The notes under the pieces: generated by a model | Databases searched by the model: none | What the model saw: the letters and a program-made list of their open reading frames with translations, nothing else | Told to the model about the DNA's origin: nothing | Shown: positions 20,724 through 37,276 of the stretch, one piece after another | How the letters are laid out: the number at the start of each line of letters is the position of its first letter | Position numbering within the stretch: position 1 is the first letter of the stretch | From: Streptomyces sp. NBC_00620 | GTDB lineage: Bacteria > Actinomycetota > Actinomycetes > Streptomycetales > Streptomycetaceae | DNA: 64,000 bases | Assembly: GCF_026341825.1 (NCBI RefSeq) | Contig: NZ_JAPENY010000002.1 | Coordinates: 1,178,001 to 1,242,000, forward strand | Direction of reading: 5' to 3' | Position numbers and translations under genes: made by a program

Positions 20724-21854
20724 CGACCTCCACCCGGGGAACCGCGAAGGTTCCCGCCGTACTCGTCCTGGAGGACGGCCGGATCTTCCGCGGCCGTGCC
20801 TACGGGGCCGTGGGGGAGACCTTCGGCGAAGCGGTGTTCTCCACCGGCATGACCGGCTACCAGGAGACCCTCACCGACCCGTCGTACCACCGCCAGGTCG
20901 TCGTGATGACCTCCCCGCACGTCGGCAACACCGGCGTCAACGACGAGGACCCCGAGTCGAAGCGGATCTGGGTCGCCGGTTATGTCGTACGGGATCCCGC
21001 GCGCGTGCCCTCCAACTGGCGCTCCCGGCGCTCGCTGGACGAGGAACTGCGCAACCAGGGTGTCGTCGGCATCAGCGGCATCGACACCCGTGCCCTGACC
21101 CGGCACCTGCGCGAGCGCGGCGCCATGCGCGTCGGCATCTTCTCCGGCAACGCGCTGCCCGACGAGGGCACCATGCTCGCCGAGGTGCGCCAGGCGCCCG
21201 AGATGAAGGGCGCGAACCTCGCCGCCGAGGTCGCCACCAAGGAATCGTACGTCGTCCCCGCGATCGGTACGAAGAAGTACACCGTCGCCGCCGTCGACCT
21301 GGGCATCAAGGGCATGACCCCGCACCGCATGGCCGAGCGTGGCATCGAGGTGCATGTGCTGCCCGCGACGGCCAGTGCCGAGGACGTGTACGCGGTGAAC
21401 CCGGACGGGGTGTTCTTCTCGAACGGTCCCGGTGACCCGGCCACCGCCGACGGCCCGGTCGCCGTCATGCAGGAAGTGCTCGCGCGAAAGACGCCGCTCT
21501 TCGGCATCTGCTTCGGCAACCAGATCCTCGGCCGCGCGCTCGGCTTCGGCACGTACAAGCTGAAGTACGGCCACCGCGGCATCAACCAGCCGGTACAGGA
21601 CCGTACGACCGGCAAGGTCGAGGTCACCGCACACAACCACGGCTTCGCCGTCGACGCCCCGCTCGACAAGGTGTCCGACACCCCCTACGGCCGCGCCGAG
21701 GTCTCCCACGTCTGCCTGAACGACCAGGTCGTCGAGGGGCTTCAGCTGCTCGACCAGCCGGCCTTCAGCGTCCAGTACCACCCCGAGGCGGCGGCGGGCC
21801 CGCACGACGCGGCCTACCTGTTCGACCGCTTCGTAGAGCTCATGGAGGGCCAGC

Positions 21855-21862
<8 letters not shown>
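20720..21862 (+). CDS. carA: Carbamoyl-phosphate synthase small (glutaminase) subunit
   Basis: A 380-aa subunit that hydrolyses glutamine and channels ammonia to CarB. The class I glutamine amidotransferase triad is visible: C264 in FGICFGNQ, and H354 and E356 in VQYHPEA. GICFGNQ replaces the more common GICLGHQ and is usual in actinobacteria. The N-terminal domain contains [20 protein letters not shown] and [11 protein letters not shown]. The ATG at 20720 overlaps the previous stop (ATGA); the longer frame from 20405 is out of phase with the preceding gene's coding sense. It overlaps carB by 8 nt. Confidence 0.97.
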
Positions 21863-25163
<3,301 letters not shown>

Positions 25164-25170
25164 CAGCCCT

Positions 25171-25200
25171 GAGGGGGACACCGGAAACGGTGTCCCCCTC
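25171..25200 (+). terminator. Hairpin between carB and pyrD
   Basis: GAGGGGGACACCG (25171-25183) and CGGTGTCCCCCTC (25188-25200) form a perfect 13-bp stem closed by a GAAA tetraloop, followed by TTCATG. It lies 7 nt after the carB stop and 30 nt before the preferred pyrD start. It should terminate or attenuate read-through into pyrD-pyrF, or protect the mRNA 3' end. Confidence 0.8.
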
Positions 25201-25230
25201 TTCATGAGGCTCTTGATGAGGACACTGATC

Positions 25231-26337
25231 ATGTACAAGATTTTCTTCCGGCTCGTCTTCCAGCGCATGGACCCCGAGCAGGCCCACCACCTGGCCTTCC
25301 GCTGGATCCGTCTCGCCGCCCGCATCCCCGTGCTCCGCACCTTCGTCGCGGCCGCGCTCGCGCCCCGACACGAGGAACTGCGTACGGAGGCGTTCGGACT
25401 GCGGATGCACGGTCCCTTCGGGCTCGCCGCCGGCTTCGACAAGAACGCCGTCGCGATCGACGGGATGTCGATGCTCGGCTTCGACCACATCGAGATCGGC
25501 ACGGTCACCGGGGAGCCCCAGCCGGGCAACCCCAAGAAGCGGCTGTTCCGCCTTGTGCCGGACCGCGCGCTGATCAACCGTATGGGGTTCAACAACGAGG
25601 GCTCCGCGGCCGTCTCCGAGCGCCTGGCGGCCCGTACGCCGGTCTTCAGGACCGTCGTCGGCGTCAACATCGGCAAGACCAAGGTCGTCCCGGAGGCGGA
25701 GGCCGTCGGCGACTACGTGAAGTCGACCGAGCGGCTGGCCCGCCACGCCGACTACCTCGTCGTCAACGTGAGCTCGCCGAACACCCCAGGGCTGCGCAAC
25801 CTCCAGGCCACGGAGGCGCTGCGACCGCTCCTGAGCGCCGTCCGCGAGGCCGCCGACCGCGCGGTCACCGACCGGCGCGTCCCGCTCCTCGTCAAGATCG
25901 CGCCCGACCTCGCCGACGACGACATCGACGCGGTCGCCGACCTCGCCGTCGAACTCGGCCTGGACGGGATCATCGCCACGAACACCACCATCGCGCGCGA
26001 GGGACTCGGTTTGAAGTCCCAACCCTCCCTGGTCAAGGAGACCGGCGGACTCTCCGGAGCGCCGCTGAAAGCGCGCTCCCTGGAGGTGCTGCGCCGCCTC
26101 TACGCGCGCGTGGGCGACCGGATCACCCTCGTGGGCGTCGGCGGCATCGAGAACGCCGAGGACGCCTGGCAGCGCATCCTGGCCGGCGCCACCCTGGTCC
26201 AGGGCTACAGCGCCTTCATCTACGAGGGCCCCTTCTGGGGCCGCGCCATCCACAAGGGGCTCGCCGCCCGCCTCCGCATGAGCCCGTACGCCACCCTCGC
26301 CGACGCGGTCGGCGCCGACGTGAGGAAGTCCGCATGA
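25231..26337 (+). CDS. pyrD: Dihydroorotate dehydrogenase (quinone), class 2
   Basis: A 368-aa membrane-associated flavoenzyme that passes electrons from dihydroorotate to quinone. The N-terminal amphipathic region [20 protein letters not shown] is the class 2 membrane/quinone segment. [24 protein letters not shown] and the catalytic-Ser segment [12 protein letters not shown] follow; [12 protein letters not shown] is the FMN phosphate-binding end. The ATG at 25231 gives the family start; in-frame ATGs at 25204 and 25219 lie close after the hairpin. The stop overlaps pyrF (ATGA). Confidence 0.96.
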   Translation: MYKIFFRLVFQRMDPEQAHHLAFRWIRLAARIPVLRTFVAAALAPRHEELRTEAFGLRMHGPFGLAAGFDKNAVAIDGMSMLGFDHIEIGTVTGEPQPGNPKKRLFRLVPDRALINRMGFNNEGSAAVSERLAARTPVFRTVVGVNIGKTKVVPEAEAVGDYVKSTERLARHADYLVVNVSSPNTPGLRNLQATEALRPLLSAVREAADRAVTDRRVPLLVKIAPDLADDDIDAVADLAVELGLDGIIATNTTIAREGLGLKSQPSLVKETGGLSGAPLKARSLEVLRRLYARVGDRITLVGVGGIENAEDAWQRILAGATLVQGYSAFIYEGPFWGRAIHKGLAARLRMSPYATLADAVGADVRKSA

Positions 26338-27176
26338 GCCTGGAACCCTTCGGCGCACGTCTTCGCCGCGCCATGGACGACCGCGGCCCGCTGTGCGTCG
26401 GCATCGACCCGCACGCCTCGCTGCTCGCCGACTGGGGGCTCGAGGACGACATCGCGGGCCTGGAGCGCTTCAGCCGCACCGTCGTCGAGGCACTGGCCGA
26501 CCGGGTCGCCGTCCTGAAGCCGCAGAGCGCGTTCTTCGAGCGCTTCGGGTCGCGCGGCATCGCCGTCCTGGAGAAGTCGGTCGAGGAGGCGCGGGCGGCC
26601 GGTGCGCTGGTCGTGATGGACGCCAAGCGCGGCGACATCGGCTCGACCATGGCCGCGTACGCGGAGACCTTCCTGCGCAAGGACGCGCCGCTGTTCTCGG
26701 ACGCGCTGACCGTGTCGCCGTACCTGGGCTACGGCTCACTGAAGCCCGCGGTCGAGCTGGCCCGCGAGAGCGGCGCCGGCCTCTTCGTCCTCGCGCTCAC
26801 CTCCAACCCGGAGGGCGGCGAGGTGCAGCACGCGGTCCGCGCGGACGGCCGGGACGTCGGAGCGACCATGCTGGCCCATCTCGCCGCCGAGAACGCGGGG
26901 GAGTCGCCCCTGGGCTCCTTCGGGGCGGTGGTGGGCGCCACGCTGGGCGATCTCTCCTCGTACGACCTGGACATCAACGGACCGATCCTCGCGCCCGGAA
27001 TCGGCGCACAGGGGGCCACCGCGGCCGATCTCGCCGGCGTCTTCGGCGCGGCGGTGCGCAATGTCGTCCCGAACGTCAGCCGGGGTGTTCTGCGTCACGG
27101 TCCCGATGTCGTCGCGCTGCGGGAGGTCGCGGAGGGCTTCGCGGAGGAGATCAGGGCCGCTGTGACGGCTGCCTGA
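26334..27176 (+). CDS. pyrF: Orotidine 5'-phosphate decarboxylase
   Basis: A 280-aa enzyme of the longer type 2 family found in actinobacteria. It makes UMP from OMP. The active-site MDAKRGDIGSTMAAYAE (catalytic Lys about 98) is present, with LCVGIDPHASLLADWG at the N-terminus and LAPGIGAQGATAADLA near the phosphate-binding end. The ATG overlaps the pyrD stop. It is the last gene of the operon; a weak hairpin follows at 27201-27223. OPRTase (pyrE) is not in this window. Confidence 0.96.
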   Translation: MSLEPFGARLRRAMDDRGPLCVGIDPHASLLADWGLEDDIAGLERFSRTVVEALADRVAVLKPQSAFFERFGSRGIAVLEKSVEEARAAGALVVMDAKRGDIGSTMAAYAETFLRKDAPLFSDALTVSPYLGYGSLKPAVELARESGAGLFVLALTSNPEGGEVQHAVRADGRDVGATMLAHLAAENAGESPLGSFGAVVGATLGDLSSYDLDINGPILAPGIGAQGATAADLAGVFGAAVRNVVPNVSRGVLRHGPDVVALREVAEGFAEEIRAAVTAA

Positions 27177-27200
27177 GTCCGCCGACGGGCCTTTGGCAGT

Positions 27201-27223
27201 CCTCCGACGAGTGTCCTCGGAGG
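27201..27223 (+). terminator. Weak hairpin after pyrF
   Basis: CCTCCGA (27201-27207) and TCGGAGG (27217-27223) pair over 7 bp with a 9-nt loop, 24 nt past the pyrF stop. It is plausible as the end of the pyr operon, but short. Confidence 0.45.
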
Positions 27224-27326
27224 GCTCCGAGTCCGCTCCGAGTCTGAATACATCCTCAAATCCGGGGCAATATGTCGGAAATGTCTAGGTCCAGGGAGGC
27301 TGACCAGGACTTTTCCGCTGTTCTCG

Positions 27327-27355
27327 CTGACTCTGGCGCACTTGCCCGCTAGTCT
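27327..27355 (+). promoter_or_regulatory. Candidate promoter of sihF
   Basis: CTGACT (27327-27332) and TAGTCT (27350-27355) are separated by exactly 17 nt, a reasonable vegetative sigma -35/-10 pair. Transcription would start near 27362, so the mRNA would begin with the hairpin element at 27363-27401. Confidence 0.5.
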
Positions 27356-27362
27356 CCGTCGA

Positions 27363-27401
27363 GTGGGGGCACCTCCCACGCTTTTTAAGGCAGTGGGGGA
27401 G
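27363..27401 (+). repeat. Dispersed GGGGGCACCTCCCAC hairpin element, copy 2
   Basis: This copy shares GTGGGGGCACCTCCCACGC and AAGGC.GTGGG with the copy at 13048. Its arms are CTCCCAC (27373-27379) and GTGGGGGAG (27393-27401), with a loop of CTTTTTAAGG type. As in copy 1, it starts a few bases after a TANNNT box (27350-27355). It would form a 5' hairpin on the sihF mRNA. Confidence 0.78.
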
Positions 27402-27498
27402 AACGGGCAAGCGTGTTGCTCGTAGCTACCCAGGTGTGGGGCGACTAGGTTCCTCACCGGTCCGTATCCGACAGTTCGACATCCGAGGTGACGTAGGC

Positions 27499-27822
27499 GT
27501 GGCTCTTCCGCCCCTTACCCCTGAACAGCGCTCAGCCGCGCTCGAAAAGGCCGCCGCGGCTCGCCGGGAGCGGGCCGAGGTCAAGAATCGACTCAAGCAC
27601 TCCGGCGCCTCCCTTCACGAGGTCATCAAGCAGGGACAGGAGAACGACGTCATCGGCAAGATGAAGGTCTCCGCTCTCCTGGAGTCCCTGCCGGGCGTGG
27701 GCAAGGTCCGCGCCAAGCAGATCATGGAGCGACTCGGGATCTCCGAGAGCCGTCGTGTACGCGGCCTCGGCTCGAACCAGATCGCCTCCTTGGAGCGTGA
27801 GTTCGGCGGCTCCGGCGCCTGA
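27499..27822 (+). CDS. sihF: Streptomyces integration host factor-like nucleoid protein
   Basis: A 107-aa basic, helical DNA-binding protein of the actinobacterial IHF (sIHF) family, which shapes the nucleoid and affects sporulation and antibiotic production. It begins [20 protein letters not shown]; the H2TH-like DNA-binding part is [20 protein letters not shown] (about 60-79), followed by [16 protein letters not shown]. The GTG at 27499 follows GAGGTG with suitable spacing; the frame extends upstream to 27436, but those codons are leader. It is followed by gmk and rpoZ, the conserved actinobacterial order. Confidence 0.96.
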   Translation: MALPPLTPEQRSAALEKAAAARRERAEVKNRLKHSGASLHEVIKQGQENDVIGKMKVSALLESLPGVGKVRAKQIMERLGISESRRVRGLGSNQIASLEREFGGSGA

Positions 27823-27859
27823 GTCCTGGGCATACCGGGATTGCTGGAATAATCGCTGC

Positions 27860-28417
27860 ATGAGTGAACGTCCGCGGCTGACCGTGCTCTCCGGCCCCTC
27901 AGGGGTCGGCAAGAGCACGGTCGTCGCTCATATGCGCAAGGAACACCCCGAGGTCTGGCTCTCGGTGTCGGCGACGACCCGCAGGCCGCGCCCCGGTGAG
28001 AAGCATGGAGTCCACTACTTCTTCGTCAGTGACGAGGAGATGGACAAGCTGATCGCCAACGGTGAGCTGCTCGAGTGGGCCGAATTCGCCGGCAACCGCT
28101 ACGGGACGCCGCGTACGGCCGTCCTGGAGCACCTGGAGGCAGGTGTGCCGGTTCTCCTGGAGATCGACCTCCAGGGCGCCCGGCAGGTCCGCGAGTCCAT
28201 GCCGGAGGCCCTGCTCGTGTTCCTGGCCCCTCCCTCCTGGGAGGAGCTGGTGCGCAGGCTCACCGGCCGGGGCACCGAGCCGCCCGAGGTGATCGAGCGC
28301 CGTCTGGAGGCCGCCAAGATCGAACTGGCGGCCGAGACCGAGTTCGATGTCACCCTTGTCAACACCTCCGTCGAGGATGTAGCACGTGAGCTGCTAGCCT
28401 TGATGGAAGTTGTTTGA
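27860..28417 (+). CDS. gmk: Guanylate kinase
   Basis: A 185-aa enzyme that phosphorylates GMP to GDP with ATP. The P-loop is [10 protein letters not shown] (about 11-20), the GMP-binding residues lie in [19 protein letters not shown], and the lid follows, with [14 protein letters not shown] as the second acidic motif. The ATG at 27860 gives [15 protein letters not shown]; an AATAAT box ends 6 nt before it, so a leaderless transcript is possible. It lies between sihF and rpoZ, as in most actinobacteria. Confidence 0.97.
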   Translation: MSERPRLTVLSGPSGVGKSTVVAHMRKEHPEVWLSVSATTRRPRPGEKHGVHYFFVSDEEMDKLIANGELLEWAEFAGNRYGTPRTAVLEHLEAGVPVLLEIDLQGARQVRESMPEALLVFLAPPSWEELVRRLTGRGTEPPEVIERRLEAAKIELAAETEFDVTLVNTSVEDVARELLALMEVV

Positions 28418-28453
28418 TCTTTCAGGTCTTTTTCCCTTTTCGGAAGGCAGAGC

Positions 28454-28726
28454 GTGTCCTCTTCCATCACCGCTCCCGAGGGCATCATCAACCCTCCGAT
28501 CGACGAGCTCCTCGAGGCCACCGACTCGAAGTACAGCCTGGTGATCTACGCGGCCAAGCGTGCCCGTCAGATCAACGCGTACTACTCGCAGCTCGGTGAG
28601 GGTCTCCTCGAGTACGTCGGTCCCCTGGTGGACACCCACGTCCACGAGAAGCCGCTTTCTATCGCCCTGCGCGAGATCAACGCGGGCCTGCTGACGTCCG
28701 AGGCCGTTGAGGGCCCCGCTCAGTAG
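28454..28726 (+). CDS. rpoZ: RNA polymerase omega subunit
   Basis: A 90-aa omega subunit that helps fold and assemble the beta' subunit. Family features are [19 protein letters not shown], the conserved AAKRARQIN motif, and [15 protein letters not shown] near the end. The GTG at 28454 follows GGAAGG. It lies 36 nt after gmk and is followed by a hairpin before coaBC. Confidence 0.97.
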   Translation: MSSSITAPEGIINPPIDELLEATDSKYSLVIYAAKRARQINAYYSQLGEGLLEYVGPLVDTHVHEKPLSIALREINAGLLTSEAVEGPAQ

Positions 28727-28753
28727 TCATTGTCTCTAGCGTTTCTTCATCCC

Positions 28754-28780
28754 AGGCCCGGCAGCGCGACTGTCGGGCCT
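28754..28780 (+). terminator. Hairpin after rpoZ
   Basis: AGGCCCGGCA (28754-28763) and TGTCGGGCCT (28771-28780) form a 10-bp stem with one G-U pair and a 7-nt loop, 28 nt past the rpoZ stop and 46 nt before coaBC. Confidence 0.65.
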
Positions 28781-28825
28781 GTGGTGTGTCATGGGGTTGA
28801 ACGTTTTCGAGAGTGGGGAGGCCCG

Positions 28826-30028
28826 GTGGACAAGCCCAAGGTCGTACTGGGGGTCAGTGGCGGCATCGCCGCGTACAAGGCCTGTGAGCTGCTGCGTCGG
28901 CTGACCGAGTCCGGTCATGACGTACGCGTCGTACCGACCCGGTCCGCCCTGCACTTCGTCGGCGCCGCCACCTGGTCCGCGCTCTCCGGCCACCCCGTCT
29001 CCACCGAGGTCTGGTCGGACGTCCACGAGGTGCCCCACGTCCGCATCGGGCAGCACGCCGCCCTCGTCGTCGTGGCCCCGGCGACGGCCGACATGCTCGC
29101 CAAGGCGGCCCACGGCATCGCCGACGACCTCCTCACGAACACCCTGCTCACCGCCCGCTGTCCGGTCGTCTTCGCGCCCGCCATGCACACCGAGATGTGG
29201 GAGCACCCGGCCACGCAGGAGAACGTGGCGACGCTGCGCCGCAGGGGTGCCGTCGTCATCGAGCCCGCCGTCGGGCGGCTGACCGGCGTCGACACCGGCA
29301 AGGGGCGGCTGCCCGAGCCCTCGGAGATCTACGAGGTGTGCCGCCGGGTGCTCGCGCGTGGCGTGGCCGAGCCGGATCTCGCCGGCCGTCATGTCGTCGT
29401 CAGCGCGGGCGGCACGCGCGAGCCGCTCGACCCCGTCCGCTTCCTCGGCAACCGCTCCTCCGGCAAGCAGGGGTACGCCCTTGCCCGTACGGCGGCCGCG
29501 CGGGGCGCCCGGGTCACGCTGGTCGCCGCCAACACCGGACTGCCGGACCCGGCCGGTGTGGACGTCGTACAGGTCGGAACCGCACTTCAGCTGCGCGAGG
29601 CGGTACTGAAGGCGGCCCCGGATGCCGACGCGGTGGTCATGGCGGCGGCCGTGGCGGACTTCCGCCCTGCGGCGTACGCCGCAGGAAAGATCAAGAAGAA
29701 GGACGGCCAGGAGCCGGAGCCGATCGTGCTCGTCCGGAACCCGGACATCCTCGCCGAGATCTCGGCGGAGCGGTCCCGTCCCGGCCAGGTGGTGGTCGGT
29801 TTCGCCGCCGAGACGGACGACGTACTGGCCAACGGACGTACGAAACTCGAGCGCAAGGGCTGCGACCTGCTCGTGGTGAACGAGGTGGGGGAGCGCAAGA
29901 CCTTCGGCGCCGAGGAGAACGAGGCCGTGGTGCTCGGGGCCGACGGCAGCGAGACCCCGGTGCCCTACGGGCCGAAGGAGGCGCTGGCGGACACCGTGTG
30001 GGATCTGGTGGTGCCCCGTCTCCGCTGA
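28826..30028 (+). CDS. coaBC: Bifunctional phosphopantothenoylcysteine decarboxylase / phosphopantothenate-cysteine ligase
   Basis: A 400-aa fused enzyme for two steps of CoA synthesis. The N-terminal FMN-dependent decarboxylase (CoaC) shows VLGVSGGIAAYKACELLRRL, the catalytic His region HVRIGQHAALVVVAPATAD and PAMHTEMW. The C-terminal ligase (CoaB) shows VVVSAGGTREPLDPVRFLGN, MAAAVADFRP and the KIKKKDG lysine motif. The GTG at 28826 follows GTGGGGAGG (28813-28821) and gives VDKPKVVLGVSGG; the frame opens earlier, at 28730, but those codons overlap the rpoZ hairpin. The stop lies inside a 13-bp direct repeat. Confidence 0.96.
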   Translation: MDKPKVVLGVSGGIAAYKACELLRRLTESGHDVRVVPTRSALHFVGAATWSALSGHPVSTEVWSDVHEVPHVRIGQHAALVVVAPATADMLAKAAHGIADDLLTNTLLTARCPVVFAPAMHTEMWEHPATQENVATLRRRGAVVIEPAVGRLTGVDTGKGRLPEPSEIYEVCRRVLARGVAEPDLAGRHVVVSAGGTREPLDPVRFLGNRSSGKQGYALARTAAARGARVTLVAANTGLPDPAGVDVVQVGTALQLREAVLKAAPDADAVVMAAAVADFRPAAYAAGKIKKKDGQEPEPIVLVRNPDILAEISAERSRPGQVVVGFAAETDDVLANGRTKLERKGCDLLVVNEVGERKTFGAEENEAVVLGADGSETPVPYGPKEALADTVWDLVVPRLR

Positions 30029-30049
30029 AAGTCGTATCCGCTGAAAGTC
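30021..30049 (+). repeat. 13-bp direct repeat spanning the coaBC stop
   Basis: TCCGCTGAAAGTC occurs at 30021-30033 and again at 30037-30049. The first copy contains the coaBC stop codon. It looks like a small tandem duplication. The region from 30050 to 30318 holds no gene that I can support and no recognisable riboswitch before metK. Confidence 0.8.
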
Positions 30050-30318
30050 TCAGTCACGTGAAATCTCAGCCAATGGGGAACGTCCCAATTGCCTCAACAG
30101 GCCCCTCATGACGCGCAAAAACGGGCGTGGCGACCCTGGCGGAGACCGAGCGTCATAGCGGAGAATGCCCGTGCCGCAGGTCACAGCGCTTCCGAGAAGC
30201 GAGACAGGTGGGCCTGTAGGCGAGTGCGACCGATAAACTGTTCTCGGACGATGCCGGGCGCAGCCCCCGACCGTCCGCCAATGATCAGCCAGCAGCCGCT
30301 GCAACCTCAGGGAGCGTT

Positions 30319-31527
<1,209 letters not shown>

Positions 31528-31541
31528 AGCTGGTTGTGCGG

Positions 31542-31576
31542 CGAGGCCCGGTGCCCCTTGGGGGTGCCGGGCCTCG
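31542..31576 (+). terminator. Strong hairpin after metK
   Basis: The arms at 31542-31557 and 31561-31576 pair over 16 bp with two G-U pairs and a 3-nt loop, starting 15 nt past the metK stop. It separates metK from priA. Confidence 0.82.
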
Positions 31577-31637
31577 GTGTTTCACCGCCGGTCCCGGGCG
31601 CCCGGCGCTGTCAGTGGGGTCTGGTAGGAATGTTGCT

Positions 31638-33785
31638 GTGAGCAGCGCGAATGGGGACGGCGAGGGTGGTGCGGAGGGTGCGCCGCCCGAGCAGCTTGCG
31701 CTGATTCGGGAGAGTGTGCGGAAGGCCGCGGCGCCCAAGGCGAAGCCACGGACATGGCGGGGGGCCGCGCTGGCGAAGGAGTTGCCGGTCGCGCGGGTGC
31801 TGGTCGACAAGGGTGTGCTGCATCTCGACCGGTACTTCGACTACGCCGTGCCCGAGGAGCTCGATGCGCAGGCGCAGCCCGGTGTGCGGGTGCGGGTGAG
31901 GTTCGGGGCCGGGCGGCATCGGGTGCGTGAGGGGCGCCGTGAGGGCGGGGGGCTGATCGACGGGTTCCTCATCGAGCGGCTTCCCGAGTCGGACTACTCC
32001 GGGCCGTTGGCCGCGCTGGCTCAAGTCGTCTCGCCCGAGCCGGTGTTGAGCGAGGAGTTGCTGGGGCTCACGCGCGCTGTCGCCGACCGGTACGCGGGCA
32101 GCCTCGCCGATGTGCTGCAGTTGGCCGTTCCGCCGCGCAATGCCCGGGCGGAGGGCAAGGATTCGCCCGCGCCGCTTCCGGTTCCTGCGGTGCCTGAGGT
32201 GGGGTCCTGGGCGCGGTACGGGCGGGGGGCGGCCTTTCTGGAGTCGCTCGCGGCGGGTGGGGCACCGAGAGCTGTGTGGAACGCCTTGCCGGGGCCGGGC
32301 TGGGCCGAGGAGTTGGCCCGGGCCGTGGCGGCGACGCTCGCCTCCGGGCGGGGTGCGCTCGTGGTCGTACCGGACGGGCGGGCCGTCTCACGCGTGGACG
32401 CCGCGCTGACCTCGCTGCTGGGGGCGGGACGGCATGCCGTGCTCACCGCGGAGGCCGGGCCGGAGAAGCGGTATCGGGAGTGGCTTGCCGTGCGGCGTGG
32501 GTCCGTACGGGCCGTCGTGGGGACCCGGGCCGCCATGTTCGCGCCCGTGCGAGATCTGGGGCTCGTCGTCATCTGGGACGACGGGGACGGCAGCCACAGT
32601 GAGCCGCACGCGCCGCAGCCGCATGCGCGGGAGGTGCTCCTGCTGCGGGCCGCGCATGACAAGTGCGCCTTCCTGCTGGGGAGTTGGGGTTGCACGGTGG
32701 AGGCGGCGCAGCTCGTCGAGAGTGGTTGGGCGTTGCCGTTGGTCGCGGAGCGGGAGCAGGTGCGGGGGGTCGCGCCCTTGGTGCGGACCGTGGGGGACGG
32801 GGACCTCGCGCGGGACGAGGCTGCCCGGGCCGCGCGGTTGCCGACGCTTGCCTGGCAGGTGGTGAGGGAGGGGTTGCGGCACGGTCCTGTGCTGGTGCAG
32901 GTGCCTCGGCGGGGGTACGTGCCGCGGATGGCCTGTGCGCAGTGCCGGGCGGCCGCGCGGTGTCGGCACTGTGCGGGGCCGTTGGAGGCGCAGGACGCGG
33001 GGGCGCTGCGGTGTACGTGGTGCGGGCGGGACGAGGCCGCCTGGCACTGCCCCGAGTGCGGTGGGTTCCGGCTGCGGGCACAGATCGTGGGGGCCCGGCG
33101 GACCGCGGAGGAGCTGGGGCGGGCGTTTCCCGCCGTGCCCGTGCGGACGTCGGGGCGGGAGCAGGTGCTCGACACGGTGCCGGGGGCGCCCGCGCTCGTC
33201 GTGAGCACCCCGGGGGCCGAGCCCGTCGCCGACGGCGGGTACGCGGCCGCGCTGCTGCTCGACGGCTGGGCGATGCTCGGCCGGCCCGATCTGCGGGCCG
33301 GTGAGGAGGCGCTGCGGCGCTGGATCGGCGCGGCCTCGCTGGTGCGTCCGCAGGGCGCCGGAGGGACCGTGGTCGTCGTCGCCGAGCCGACGTTGCGGCC
33401 CGTGCAGGCGCTCGTACGGTGGGATCCCGTCGGGCATGCCGTACGCGAACTCGCCGAGCGCGCCGAGCTCGGGTTTCCGCCGGTGTCGCGGATGGCGGCC
33501 GTGTCCGGTACGCCGGAGGCGCTGGCGGGGTTTCTCGCCGCGGCCGAACTTCCCCGTGATGCCGAGGTGTTGGGGCCCGTGCCGATGCATGTCACGGAGG
33601 CCGGGCGTCCTCGGCGGACCGGAGGGCCGCCTCCCGGTGAGCACTGGGAGCGGGCCCTCGTCCGGGTGCCTCCCGGGAGCGGGGCCGCCCTTGCGGCAGC
33701 GTTGAAGGCCGCGCAGGCGGCGCGGATGGCTCGTGGGGGCAGCGAGCCCGTACGGATTCGGATCGATCCGCCGGACATCGGGTGA
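31638..33785 (+). CDS. priA: PriA-like primosomal protein lacking helicase motifs
   Basis: A 715-aa homologue of the replication-restart protein PriA (N'). The N-terminal 3'-DNA-end binding domain (ELPVARVLVDKGVLHLDRYFDYAVPEE region) and a zinc-binding module are present, with eight Cys (CAQC, CRHC, CTWC, CPEC at about 433-475). The ATPase motifs are lost: no GxTGSGKT Walker A is found in the expected place (NALPGPGWAEELARAVAA), and the DEEH box is replaced by WDDGDGS (about 312-318). Actinobacterial PriA proteins are known for such loss. The GTG at 31638 gives VSSANGDGEGG; earlier codons overlap the metK end. Confidence 0.9.
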   Translation: MSSANGDGEGGAEGAPPEQLALIRESVRKAAAPKAKPRTWRGAALAKELPVARVLVDKGVLHLDRYFDYAVPEELDAQAQPGVRVRVRFGAGRHRVREGRREGGGLIDGFLIERLPESDYSGPLAALAQVVSPEPVLSEELLGLTRAVADRYAGSLADVLQLAVPPRNARAEGKDSPAPLPVPAVPEVGSWARYGRGAAFLESLAAGGAPRAVWNALPGPGWAEELARAVAATLASGRGALVVVPDGRAVSRVDAALTSLLGAGRHAVLTAEAGPEKRYREWLAVRRGSVRAVVGTRAAMFAPVRDLGLVVIWDDGDGSHSEPHAPQPHAREVLLLRAAHDKCAFLLGSWGCTVEAAQLVESGWALPLVAEREQVRGVAPLVRTVGDGDLARDEAARAARLPTLAWQVVREGLRHGPVLVQVPRRGYVPRMACAQCRAAARCRHCAGPLEAQDAGALRCTWCGRDEAAWHCPECGGFRLRAQIVGARRTAEELGRAFPAVPVRTSGREQVLDTVPGAPALVVSTPGAEPVADGGYAAALLLDGWAMLGRPDLRAGEEALRRWIGAASLVRPQGAGGTVVVVAEPTLRPVQALVRWDPVGHAVRELAERAELGFPPVSRMAAVSGTPEALAGFLAAAELPRDAEVLGPVPMHVTEAGRPRRTGGPPPGEHWERALVRVPPGSGAALAAALKAAQAARMARGGSEPVRIRIDPPDIG

Positions 33786-33809
33786 GACGTGCTGGGGGTG
33801 AGCGTGGAG

Positions 33810-33842
33810 CTGCCTCCCGGGACTGGCGGCGCCGGGAGGCAG
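33810..33842. terminator. Hairpin between priA and the convergent HTH gene
   Basis: CTGCCTCCCGG (33810-33820) and CCGGGAGGCAG (33832-33842) form a perfect 11-bp stem with an 11-nt loop between two convergent stops. It is likely bidirectional. Confidence 0.7.
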
Positions 33843-33854
33843 AGGTGGGTCGGG

Positions 33855-37234
<3,380 letters not shown>

Positions 37235-37246
37235 CCTGGAGCTGGG

Positions 37247-37275
37247 GCCTGTCCAGCCTGATCCGCCGGACAGGC
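37247..37275. terminator. Hairpin between rsmB and the MMPL gene
   Basis: GCCTGTCC (37247-37254) and GGACAGGC (37268-37275) form an 8-bp stem with a 13-nt loop between the two convergent stops. It is likely shared. Confidence 0.6.
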
Positions 37276-37276
37276 T

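Larger units (their letters stand above)
27177..27498. other. Intergenic region pyrF-sihF
   Basis: 322 bp without a gene. It contains a weak hairpin after pyrF (27201-27223), a likely sigma-HrdB promoter (27327-27355), one copy of the dispersed hairpin element (27363-27401) and about 97 nt of leader before sihF, with GAGGTG (27485-27490) as the ribosome site. Confidence 0.8.

Noticed and set aside
30029-30318. Possible SAM riboswitch before metK
   Set aside because: I could not recognise the conserved core or pairing of any SAM riboswitch class. Covariance-model search would decide; a significant SAM-class hit would overturn this.
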